From Desulfurococcales archaeon (lineage in GTDB: Archaea; Thermoproteota; Thermoprotei_A; Sulfolobales; Desulfurococcaceae): 7,511 bases of DNA. The stretch is from the NCBI GenBank assembly GCA_027083045.1, contig JALWQP010000035.1:1-7511 (forward strand), given 5' to 3'. Below are positions 1 to 5,779 of the stretch, in pieces. The translations under genes were made by a program, and so were the position numbers. The notes under the pieces are model-generated. The model was not told the origin of the DNA, ran no database searches, and saw nothing but the letters and a program-made list of their open reading frames with translations. Numbering within the stretch: the stretch's first letter is position 1; every line of letters begins with the position of its first letter.

Positions 1-357
1 GAAATACTACGTGCGGTCATCGAACTGTCGGGGACAACAGACTTCATAATAGCCATAGGAGGCACTGGTCCAAGCCCCAGAGACATAACGGTAGACGTCG
101 TAGAAAGCATTGCGTGGAGGAAAATACCGGGATTCGGCGAGATATTCAGGCTAAGATCCTATGAAGAAATAGGGATGCGAGGAGCAATTTCTAGGGCAGA
201 GCTATTCATACTGGCCAACGGCACCCCGGTCGCTGTGACCCCCGGCTCTACAGCGGCAGTCAAATTAGCTCTGAGCTTACTCCTAGAAGTAATAGAGCAT
301 CTCATCGAGGAGTCACGCAGATATGGGGGACAACACCGTATCTATACTGAGAAATAG
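1..357 (+). CDS. moaB: MoaB/Mog-family molybdenum cofactor biosynthesis protein, 5'-truncated
   Basis: The gene is open from base 1, so its N-terminus lies outside the window; 118 residues are visible, about the C-terminal two thirds of the family's usual length. The family binds molybdopterin and adenylylates it before molybdenum (or tungsten) insertion, in the cytosol. In the visible part, GGTGPSPRD (residues 20-28) is the conserved pterin/nucleotide-binding loop with its catalytic-type Asp, PGFGEIFR (43-50) followed by SYEEIG and SRA is the second family signature, and GTPVAVTPGSTAAV is the late glycine-rich loop. Hyperthermophilic archaea often need this cofactor for tungsten enzymes such as aldehyde:ferredoxin oxidoreductases, but that link is background, not seen here. 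The gene ends in TAG and converges on thrC with 34 bp between the stops. The family call is firm; MoaB rather than the near-identical MogA or a CinA-like domain is a judgement from the short tail. Confidence 0.9.
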   Translation, partial: EILRAVIELSGTTDFIIAIGGTGPSPRDITVDVVESIAWRKIPGFGEIFRLRSYEEIGMRGAISRAELFILANGTPVAVTPGSTAAVKLALSLLLEVIEHLIEESRRYGGQHRIYTEK

Positions 358-372
358 AGAGGAGAAAAAGAT
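358..372 (-). terminator. possible T-rich terminator after thrC
   Basis: On the minus strand, 20-34 nt past the thrC stop, there is a pyrimidine tract containing five consecutive T (CTTTTTCTCCTCT). Archaeal transcription often stops at T-rich tracts without a hairpin. No comparable T run follows moaB on the plus strand. This is a weak, composition-based call. Confidence 0.3.
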
Positions 373-391
373 AGAGATGTGACGTGTCTTA

Positions 392-1665
392 TCAACCGGT
401 AATGTTGATGCCGTAGAATTCCTTCACGGCCCTGAAGAATTCTTCTGGCGAAGCTGTTATTGTTGGCGCATCCCCAGCAGTCTTCTTGACTATGTCGGGG
501 TCCTTTAAGCCGTGACCTGTTACCAGCACAACTATTGTCTCATCCCTGTCGACCTTGCCTTCCTTGAGGGCCTTGATAAGGCCTGCGAGGCCTGCGGCGC
601 CGCTGGGCTCGGCGAATATGCCCTCCATGCTCGCCAGAAGCTTCATAGCCTCAATTATCTCTGGGTCACTCACTACTACGCCATAACCATTTGTCCTATA
701 TATTGCTCTTAGGCCTGCGTCACCATCCCATGGGAATGTGTCCTCTAGGCCTGTTGCGATGGTCTCTGGCGGCTTCTCCCAAGGCCTTATTTTATCCGGG
801 TCGGCACGTTCCATCCAAGCCCTGACGAATGGGTGGTTGCCCTCGGGCTGTACCGCCACCATCTTGGGATACTCATCTATCCAGCCAACATTGTTCCAGT
901 CCCTAAACCCGTTATAGACCCTGTTAATAGGCTGGCGGCGCCTGTAGGTATGAAGACTTGGTCCGGTACCTGGAGACCCAGCTGCTCAACTATTTCCATA
1001 GCAATAGTCTTGGGTCCCTCGATCTGGTACGGGTTGAACGGTCCGAAGCTAGGGGATGGATAGAATCCATAGTTTTCCGCGAGTAGGCGCATCATTTTAA
1101 CAGTCGGGTCTTCGGCCTCAGTCCATCTCACCCTGAACACCTTGGCCCCGTAGAATAGTAGCTGGGCAATCTTGCCGTACCCTGCGAAGTCGGGGACGAA
1201 GGCGTATATTTCTATCCCGGCCCTGGCACCATAGGCGGCTAAAGCAGCCGCTGCATTACCACTACTGGCGACAGCCGCTCGTTTGAAGCCGAAGTACTTC
1301 GCCATGCTCACCGATACGCTCATACATCTATCCTTGAAGCTACCGGTAGGATTACGGGTCTCATCTTTTAAGTACAGGTTTTCGAGGCCTAGATGCTCGG
1401 CGAGCCTCTTAGCTTTTATAAGTGGCGTATAGCCTTCACCCAAGCTGATAATGTATTTTTCGTCGGGTACCGGTAGGAACTCCTTGTATCTCCACATATT
1501 CTTGTCTCTCTTCTTGATTTCGTCGAGGCTTACCGCTTCCTTTATTGCCTCGTAGTCATATATTATGTCTAGTCTCCCTAGATCCTTCTTACGGCACATG
1601 ACTGGTTTATCTTCCAGCCTGTATATGGTTCCACAACGACTACATTTCAGATACTGGACATACAC
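392..1665 (-). pseudogene. thrC: threonine synthase, single-base frameshift
   Basis: PLP-dependent conversion of O-phosphohomoserine to threonine, in the cytosol. With one base restored at 919-921 the product is 424 residues, a usual length for archaeal ThrC. The N-terminus has a metal-ribbon-like CSRC (Cys8, Cys11) and Cys24, but the fourth Cys is absent. It is followed by GEGYTPL (76-82), NPTGSFKDR with the PLP lysine at 111, SSGNAAAALAAYGARAG (134-150) for phosphate binding, and IPTGAASLLTG (239-249). Translation must then change frame to read VYNGFRDWNNVGWIDEYPKMVAVQPEGN, and it continues without a stop through AEPSGAAGLAGL and TGHGLKDPD to the end. Without the shift the first frame stops at 877-879. 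I chose the GTG at 1665-1663 (MYVQYLKCSRCG) because GGGTG lies 8 nt upstream and homologues start just before this first Cys pair; an ATG at 1713-1711 is the alternative. No other threonine-pathway gene is visible nearby. A paralogous synthase of the same fold cannot be excluded. Confidence 0.88.
919..921 (-). other. one-base deletion site breaking thrC
   Basis: The minus strand reads ACAGGGTCTATAACGGG here. ACA GGG TCT ATA leaves the conserved sequence (TGSI), whereas adding one G gives ACA GGG GTC TAT AAC (TGVYN), and the homologous frame then runs on to the natural end. The fault is therefore three G where four are expected. A homopolymer sequencing or assembly error, or a very recent mutation, explains it best. 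Confidence 0.85.
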
Positions 1666-1673
1666 TTCATGGA

Positions 1674-1678
1674 CACCC
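1674..1678 (-). promoter_or_regulatory. ribosome binding site for thrC GTG start
   Basis: GGGTG on the minus strand lies 8 nt before the GTG at 1665. It complements the archaeal 16S rRNA 3' end (CACCUCC) and, with the position of the first CxxC, decides in favour of this start over the longer in-frame options. Confidence 0.5.
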
Positions 1679-1805
1679 GAACGTTTCTCTATTCCTCTAT
1701 GGTTGTCGCACATAGGTATTATTGTTATCCATATGATCATGGATAACCGTATTAGCGCTACATGACCATAACCTATCAATAGGGCGCAAGGTATTGACGC
1801 GGAAC

Positions 1806-2510
1806 ATGAAAAAGGAGAAACATGCAATATGCTTTGAGATACAGGACGCCATGAAGCGTACTGGATGCCCTATCTGCAATATTCTTAGAGATCTAGAAGA
1901 GGATACGATCAAGTACATGCTGTACAGCCAAGTAAACGATCCAGCTGTCCGCAAGAAGCTGAGGCAAAGCCTCGGTCTATGCCCTTATCATGCATGGCTT
2001 TTAGCTGACATTGTAAGGGGGAATCCCGAGATTGATCTCCTCGGTCCATCGATAATATACGAGGATATGCTTAGAACATATCTTGAAGAAGGGAAAAACA
2101 CTAGTGGTGAGTGCTTCCTATGTGCTAAAACAAGAGAGTTCGAGAGGATTTATATTGAAGAGATGGCTTCATGTACCGAGATAGATCCAACCTTGCTGGA
2201 TGAGTATAGTAGGAGTCGTTCGATACTATGCCGTAGACACTATGAAATGCTTTTAAGCCATCTAGACGGGGTACTCAGAGCCAAACTAGAAGAGATACAG
2301 CGTAGGAAACTCGAAAGAATAGTTCATGATCTCTCAGAATATATAAGAAAGCAGGATTACAGAGTCAAAGAACCCCCGACATATGATGAGGCCCGGGCCT
2401 GGCTGGACGCGATAGTATTTCTAAAAGGAGAACGCATATCCACTAATATCTATTCGAGAGAGGAGACCTGGGTTAAGCATAAGAGACGTAGACGCCTATT
2501 CTCGCTCTAG
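1806..2510 (+). CDS. DUF6062-like protein with two CxxC...CxxH modules
   Basis: A soluble protein of 234 residues with no signal peptide or membrane segment. It contains two similar cysteine/histidine modules: CPIC (21-24) followed by LCPYH (Cys59, His62), and CFLC (103-106) followed by LCRRH (Cys142, His145). The inner spacing is almost the same (34 and 35 residues), which suggests an internal duplication, and each module could hold one zinc ion. The pattern, with YSQVNDPAVRKKLRQSLGLCPYHAWLL between the first pairs, resembles the uncharacterised DUF6062 family from memory; function unknown. The C-terminal third is highly charged and ends in a basic stretch (KHKRRRRLFSL), which could contact nucleic acid, but this is a guess. 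The ATG at 1806 was chosen; a TTG at 1794 in the same frame and an ATG at 1851 are alternatives, and no good GGTG motif distinguishes them. The gene is divergent from thrC, and its last 15 bp overlap the tail of the next, opposite gene. Confidence 0.8.
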   Translation: MKKEKHAICFEIQDAMKRTGCPICNILRDLEEDTIKYMLYSQVNDPAVRKKLRQSLGLCPYHAWLLADIVRGNPEIDLLGPSIIYEDMLRTYLEEGKNTSGECFLCAKTREFERIYIEEMASCTEIDPTLLDEYSRSRSILCRRHYEMLLSHLDGVLRAKLEEIQRRKLERIVHDLSEYIRKQDYRVKEPPTYDEARAWLDAIVFLKGERISTNIYSREETWVKHKRRRRLFSL

Positions 2511-2813
2511 ATAATGCCATACAGAATTACGTACAGGGCCATCAATACCCGTCTTCAAGAGTTCTTCTATCTCCTCCTTATCCAGAAGTATTCTCGCAAG
2601 CTTCAAAACATTTTCCATTGAAGGATCACGCCTAACACTCCTAATTAGTCCCGGATGATATTCTTTAGAATATATCATCGACTTGATTATATCTTCGAGC
2701 AACCTCCTGCCATCACTGTTCAATACATCTCTGCTAAAGTATATCCTATAGCCCCTCAGTAGTTTTCTCATTAAGTTCTCAGCATATTTTCGATAACCAG
2801 CCAATGCTTTCAT
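2496..2813 (-). CDS. small basic helical hypothetical protein
   Basis: A 105-residue protein that I do not recognise. It is rich in Arg, Lys, Leu and Glu, has no Cys pair, membrane segment or signal peptide, and is predicted by eye to be mostly alpha-helical (for example ENVLKLARILLDKEEIEELL near residues 68-87). The stretch RRLLEDIIKSMIYSKEYHPGLIRSV looks like a folded domain rather than random translation, and no competing reading frame covers this stretch, so I believe it is a real gene. It starts with ATG without a GGTG motif; the A+T-rich element at 2831-2841 is centred about 23 nt upstream, which fits a leaderless message. Its 3' end overlaps the end of the DUF6062-like gene by 15 bp, tail-to-tail. 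It is divergent from the membrane protein gene that follows. Confidence 0.65.
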   Translation of the reverse strand: MKALAGYRKYAENLMRKLLRGYRIYFSRDVLNSDGRRLLEDIIKSMIYSKEYHPGLIRSVRRDPSMENVLKLARILLDKEEIEELLKTGIDGPVRNSVWHYLERE

Positions 2814-2830
2814 CCATTTCTCGAAAAAAT

Positions 2831-2841
2831 AATAAAATATT
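2831..2841. promoter_or_regulatory. A+T-rich TATA element, possibly bidirectional
   Basis: AATAAAATATT reads as a TATA-like box on both strands (AATATTTTATT on the minus strand). It is the strongest candidate in the 55-bp gap between the divergent genes. On the minus strand it is about 23 nt from the ATG at 2813, and on the plus strand it would place a start site near 2861, just at the ribosome site of the membrane protein gene. A second TATA-like string, TTTATTATA at 2846-2854, is too close to the plus-strand ATG to be its main box. Confidence 0.45.
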
Positions 2842-2858
2842 GAGGTTTATTATAGCTT

Positions 2859-2863
2859 AGGTG
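2859..2863 (+). promoter_or_regulatory. ribosome binding site AGGTG
   Basis: AGGTG lies 5 nt before the ATG at 2869, matching the archaeal anti-Shine-Dalgarno sequence. It supports this start for the membrane protein gene. Confidence 0.6.
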
Positions 2864-2868
2864 TAATT

Positions 2869-3501
2869 ATGATCAGCTCTTCAAATGGTCAGGTAAGATA
2901 TGAACTATTTATAGAAGCCATGGGGAAATTGAAAGAGGCAGCACTGCTGATGATCATTGGCAATATCCTGGCATCGATCGGCGCTATTTCAATACTCCCC
3001 GCGATCATTACAGGGTTTCATGGCTTAGCCATAGGGCTGATCTCCGGCGCGGTAGCAATTGTAGGCCTGATAATTATATTGATCGCACTATACATGCATG
3101 TGGTTCCCTCCTTTGAGCTACTAAGAGATTATAAGCCTGGAGTCTATGGTACTGCGGCAACTCTTGTACGAATAGGTTATGTCTGGGGAGCGATACTATT
3201 GATAATAGGTATTATAACATTGATCATAATAATTGGTGCAGTACTATTAATCATAGGCCTAATTCTCTTGTTGCTCGGTAAAATAGGGGTAATCATAGGA
3301 ATGTTCCAGATAAACAGTGAAACAGGAGAGTCAATGTTCTTGGTTACAGGTATATTGTTCCTCATAGGACTATTCGTGCCCTTCCTATCATTTATAGGAT
3401 GGATAATAATCTATATCGCAACAGATTCTGCTATAGCAAGATATAAGGAAAAAACGGAAATGCATCCAAGGCAATCCCCGGAGTCGGTAGACCTTATATA
3501 G
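2869..3501 (+). CDS. DUF996-like multi-pass membrane protein
   Basis: A 210-residue integral membrane protein of unknown function. About five hydrophobic segments can be seen, near residues 23-47, 51-78, 103-121, 123-146 and 157-185, built mainly of Ile, Leu, Gly and Val. Between the second and third lies a polar loop (SFELLRDYKPGVYGTAATLVRIGY), and between the fourth and fifth a short one (QINSETGES). The last segment, GILFLIGLFVPFLSFIGWIIIYIA, and the overall arrangement resemble the archaeal DUF996 family; that is recognition from memory, not a search. The N-terminal 20 residues and the C-terminal 25 are hydrophilic, with no cleavable signal peptide. The ATG at 2869 has a good AGGTG site 5 nt upstream. 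The gene stands alone on its strand: it is divergent from the small gene upstream and converges on the next gene with 9 bp between the stops. Its base composition is richer in A+T than thrC or cstA. Confidence 0.8.
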   Translation: MISSSNGQVRYELFIEAMGKLKEAALLMIIGNILASIGAISILPAIITGFHGLAIGLISGAVAIVGLIIILIALYMHVVPSFELLRDYKPGVYGTAATLVRIGYVWGAILLIIGIITLIIIIGAVLLIIGLILLLLGKIGVIIGMFQINSETGESMFLVTGILFLIGLFVPFLSFIGWIIIYIATDSAIARYKEKTEMHPRQSPESVDLI

Positions 3502-3510
3502 ATCTAGTCT

Positions 3511-3966
3511 TTATGCATGTGAAGTTTTTTGTCGAGAACAATCAATAACTCGGTTTTTTGGAAGATATATGTGTATTGACACAACTGCAACAAGCATTCT
3601 GCATTCCTTGTAACCGATGGTTTCTAACCCTCCTTTGACGGGATAGACATATAACTTCATAGGCTTTACTGGTAGTAATTCCCAGATCTTGCCCGGATCA
3701 ACATCCTCTGGTTCGGGAACTCCCAGATCTATTACTATAACTGAATCCTTAAGCCCACAAGTACCGAGCTCGTCAGGGGCCGGTATGCAAACCCTGTGTA
3801 TTATATCATTGATTGCCCTCGTTACGGCGACCATTGTTTCGGCGTGCATTAGATCAATGCCTATACCGGTCTCTATTATAAGGCGTCCATAACCCTTATT
3901 TTTGAGATCGATATGTATTTTCAGCCTTTCCTCGGGAGATCTAATTAAAAAATAATTCTTTTTCAT
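3511..3966 (-). CDS. conserved-looking hypothetical protein in operon with the M32 peptidase
   Basis: A 151-residue soluble protein that I do not recognise. It has a mixed alpha/beta look: KIHIDLKNKGYGRLIIETGIGIDL near the N-terminus, then a helix (AETMVAVTRAINDIIHRV), then SVIVIDLGVPEPEDVDPGKIWELLPVKPMKLYVYPVKGG, which reads as strands alternating with acidic loops. There are four Cys, not in a metal-binding pattern. A longer in-frame ATG at 4008 would overlap the peptidase gene by 19 bp, but the ATG at 3966 has the best ribosome site in the window (GAGGTG, 9 nt upstream), so I take that start. It follows the peptidase gene on the same strand after 23 bp and is very likely on the same transcript. 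Its role may relate to peptide metabolism, but nothing in the protein shows this. Confidence 0.72.
   Translation of the reverse strand: MKKNYFLIRSPEERLKIHIDLKNKGYGRLIIETGIGIDLMHAETMVAVTRAINDIIHRVCIPAPDELGTCGLKDSVIVIDLGVPEPEDVDPGKIWELLPVKPMKLYVYPVKGGLETIGYKECRMLVAVVSIHIYLPKNRVIDCSRQKTSHA
3525..3530 (+). terminator. possible T-run terminator after the DUF996-like gene
   Basis: Six consecutive T start 24 nt past the TAG of the membrane protein gene, within the 3' end of the opposite gene. T runs of this kind can end archaeal transcription, and the convergent layout would make one useful here. No hairpin precedes it. Confidence 0.3.
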
Positions 3967-3975
3967 CGGATTATT

Positions 3976-3982
3976 CACCTCT
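3976..3982 (-). promoter_or_regulatory. strong ribosome binding site AGAGGTG
   Basis: AGAGGTG on the minus strand, 9 nt before the ATG at 3966, sits in the 23-bp gap after the peptidase stop. It is a strong match to the archaeal Shine-Dalgarno sequence and argues against the upstream ATG at 4008. It is what one expects for the second gene of an operon. Confidence 0.75.
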
Positions 3983-3989
3983 GAGAAAT

Positions 3990-5522
3990 TTATTGTAGAT
4001 ATTTCCATTCAAGGTATTCTATGAAGTATTTGGCCTCGTACTCCTCGCCGAACGCTTTCCTGAGCAGCTCTTTCGGCGCATAGGTGGAGCCCCACTTATG
4101 TATCTTTTCTCTCTGCCACTCCTGAATCGGCTTGTACTCCTTGTTCCTTATTTTCTCGTAGAAGTCAGACACGTCTTTGAGAAGATGGTGTCTCATCTGC
4201 GCCGCAACAAGGTTTCCGAGGGTGTATGTTGGGAAGTAGCCTATGCTTCCCATACTCCAGTGTATGTCCTGTAAGACGCCCTCAGAATAGTTTCTAGGCC
4301 TTACGCCTATGAGTTCCTCCATGTACTGGTTCCATATCTCTGGTAGTTCGTCAACCTTTATTTCCCCAGTCAGCAACTGTTTCTCGAGCTTCGTCCTCAA
4401 TAGTATGTGGAGGTTGTAGGTTACTTCATCCGCCTCTGTTCTTATTAGGCTCGGCCTGACTGTATTGAAGTAGTAGTATATGTCCTCAACATCATAGTCT
4501 TTGAGGAAATCGAGATATTGTTTCAGCAACGGGGTCAGCACCTCTGCGAACTCCTTGCTTCTCCCTATAATATTCTCCCAGAACCTTGATTGCCCCTCAT
4601 GTATGCCTAGGCTTACACCATTACCTATAGGGGTAGCCATTAATCTCTCATCGATCTGTAGCTGATAGAGTGCATGACCGAATTCATGAACCACACTAAG
4701 TATGCTCCGCTTAAAGTCGAAGCCCTCATACCTAGTGGTAATCCTTACGTCTTTTACCCCCATCGACTGGGTGAAGGGATGAGCTGATTCGTCGAGCCTT
4801 GCTCTACTGCCTAGAGGAAAGCCTAGGATTTCCAGTATTTTCTTGTTGATGATCCTCAGTTTATCTGGATCGTACTTGATCTTCTCGAGTTCGTGCTCTG
4901 CCGGGTATTTGCCGGAGCTCATGATCTTCTCGAGTATCCTCCTTATCCTTGGCTCGAGGTACCCGAAGATTCTATCAACGTCTCTCGTCCTCAAGCCTTC
5001 CTCGAAAAGATCGAGGAGTGCGTCGTAAGGGTGCTCTTCCCAGCCTAGATAATCAGCTATTTTCCGGGTCAGTTGAACGATCTTTTCTAGGTATGGCTTG
5101 AATATACTGAAGTCGTTTTTCTCCTTGGCCACCCTCCAATATTGTGTAGCTTCTTGGCTTATCCTAGCGTACTCAGCTATTATTTCCGGAGGTACTTTCA
5201 GCGCTTTCTCTATGTTCCTCTTAACAACTCTGATAACGCCTTTCTCATAATCATTAAGGTCTTCTTGCTTCTCGGCTTTCTCAACAAGTCCTCTTATCTC
5301 AGGGCTAAGTATGATCTTCTGCTTCAGAACAGCTAGTTCCGACTGAGCGATTGCTCGTTCCTGTATTCCCTCTCTTGGCATATAGGTCTCGGCATCCCAT
5401 CCCATGAGAGCTGAGGCGTGATCCAATGCCCATAGGACGCGTAATTTGTTGACCAGTTCTTTTACAGCGGGGTTCTGGAATACCAAGATCGTGCACCTAT
5501 TACGTTGTATTAGTTTTACCAT
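3990..5522 (-). CDS. M32-family metallocarboxypeptidase (Taq/Pfu type)
   Basis: A zinc (or cobalt) carboxypeptidase that removes C-terminal amino acids from peptides, in the cytosol. Its 510 residues match the usual family length, and the sequence resembles the Pyrococcus furiosus enzyme along its whole length. All family motifs are present in order: HPF (248-250), DVRIT (258-262), HEFGH (279-283) with two metal-binding His and the catalytic Glu280, HEGQ (308-311) with the third metal ligand Glu309, IRTEAD (360-365) and GVLQDIHW (415-422), then GSIGYFPTYTLG. No key residue is missing. The ATG at 5522 is 27 nt from the centre of a TATA box, which suggests a leaderless message. A TTG at 5486 (residue 13) with AGGTG 7 nt upstream would give an N-terminus closer to the Pyrococcus protein. 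The gene leads an operon with the 151-residue protein and is divergent from cstA. Confidence 0.96.
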   Translation of the reverse strand: MVKLIQRNRCTILVFQNPAVKELVNKLRVLWALDHASALMGWDAETYMPREGIQERAIAQSELAVLKQKIILSPEIRGLVEKAEKQEDLNDYEKGVIRVVKRNIEKALKVPPEIIAEYARISQEATQYWRVAKEKNDFSIFKPYLEKIVQLTRKIADYLGWEEHPYDALLDLFEEGLRTRDVDRIFGYLEPRIRRILEKIMSSGKYPAEHELEKIKYDPDKLRIINKKILEILGFPLGSRARLDESAHPFTQSMGVKDVRITTRYEGFDFKRSILSVVHEFGHALYQLQIDERLMATPIGNGVSLGIHEGQSRFWENIIGRSKEFAEVLTPLLKQYLDFLKDYDVEDIYYYFNTVRPSLIRTEADEVTYNLHILLRTKLEKQLLTGEIKVDELPEIWNQYMEELIGVRPRNYSEGVLQDIHWSMGSIGYFPTYTLGNLVAAQMRHHLLKDVSDFYEKIRNKEYKPIQEWQREKIHKWGSTYAPKELLRKAFGEEYEAKYFIEYLEWKYLQ

Positions 5523-5543
5523 AACGTATTACTTGGTGATCTC

Positions 5544-5554
5544 AATATTATAAA
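5544..5554 (-). promoter_or_regulatory. TATA box for the M32 peptidase operon
   Basis: TTTATAATATT on the minus strand is centred 27 nt upstream of the ATG at 5522. This is the normal distance between an archaeal TATA box and the start site, so transcription would begin at or next to the start codon. Confidence 0.65.
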
Positions 5555-5755
5555 CAAATTGTTCCAACATCATTCTAATGTTTGTTCATGACTCGATATA
5601 TGATTAGGTGTTTCAATCATTGATTCATAGTTCTCTATAAACTGATTCTGTGATTAATGATAAGAGTAGATTTTATATATTTAAGCTTGGTTAAAGAAAT
5701 TATAACGGATTTATAACCAATAATAAAGTTTATCTTTTATTTCTAGAAAGAATAT

Positions 5756-5765
5756 GTATATAAAA
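5756..5765 (+). promoter_or_regulatory. likely TATA box for cstA
   Basis: GTATATAAAA follows a purine-rich stretch (AGAAAGAA) that could be the TFB recognition element. Its centre near 5761 predicts transcription start around 5785-5788, close to the TTG at 5789 and a little past the GTG at 5780. This makes the cstA start uncertain. Confidence 0.5.
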
Positions 5766-5779
5766 GAATTCTAGCTCGG

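Larger units (their letters stand above)
5523..5779. other. A+T-rich divergent intergenic region between peptidase and cstA
   Basis: This 257-bp stretch holds no convincing gene or tRNA. It has the peptidase TATA box at its left edge and several TATA-like strings for the plus strand (TTTTATATATTTAA at 5671-5684, TTTTAT near 5736, TATATAAAA at 5757-5765). TGATT occurs four times as a direct repeat, starting at 5601, 5621, 5643 and 5651, with a small palindrome AATCATTGATT at 5615-5625. A 7-bp inverted repeat TTGGTTA/TAACCAA spans 5687-5720. These may be regulator sites for one or both genes, but in such A+T-rich DNA some could be chance. Confidence 0.5.

Noticed and set aside
910..930. Programmed -1 frameshift in thrC
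   Set aside because: The sequence around the shift (TTA ACA GGG TCT) has no slippery heptamer and I see no obvious downstream pseudoknot; a missing base in a G run is simpler.
877..1827. thrC as two separate genes, the upstream one starting at 1827
   Set aside because: ThrC homology continues across the frame change in the second frame before its first ATG, and the 5' extension to 1827 (TTG) has no ThrC-like sequence and overlaps the divergent gene.
4006..4008. ATG at 4008 as start of the 151-residue gene
   Set aside because: It would overlap the peptidase gene by 19 bp and lacks a ribosome site; the ATG at 3966 has a strong GAGGTG.
5560..5665. Box C/D guide RNA (AATGATG-, CTGA- and TGATTAATGA-like strings)
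   Set aside because: No strand has C, D', C' and D boxes in the right order and spacing, so this is probably chance in A+T-rich DNA.
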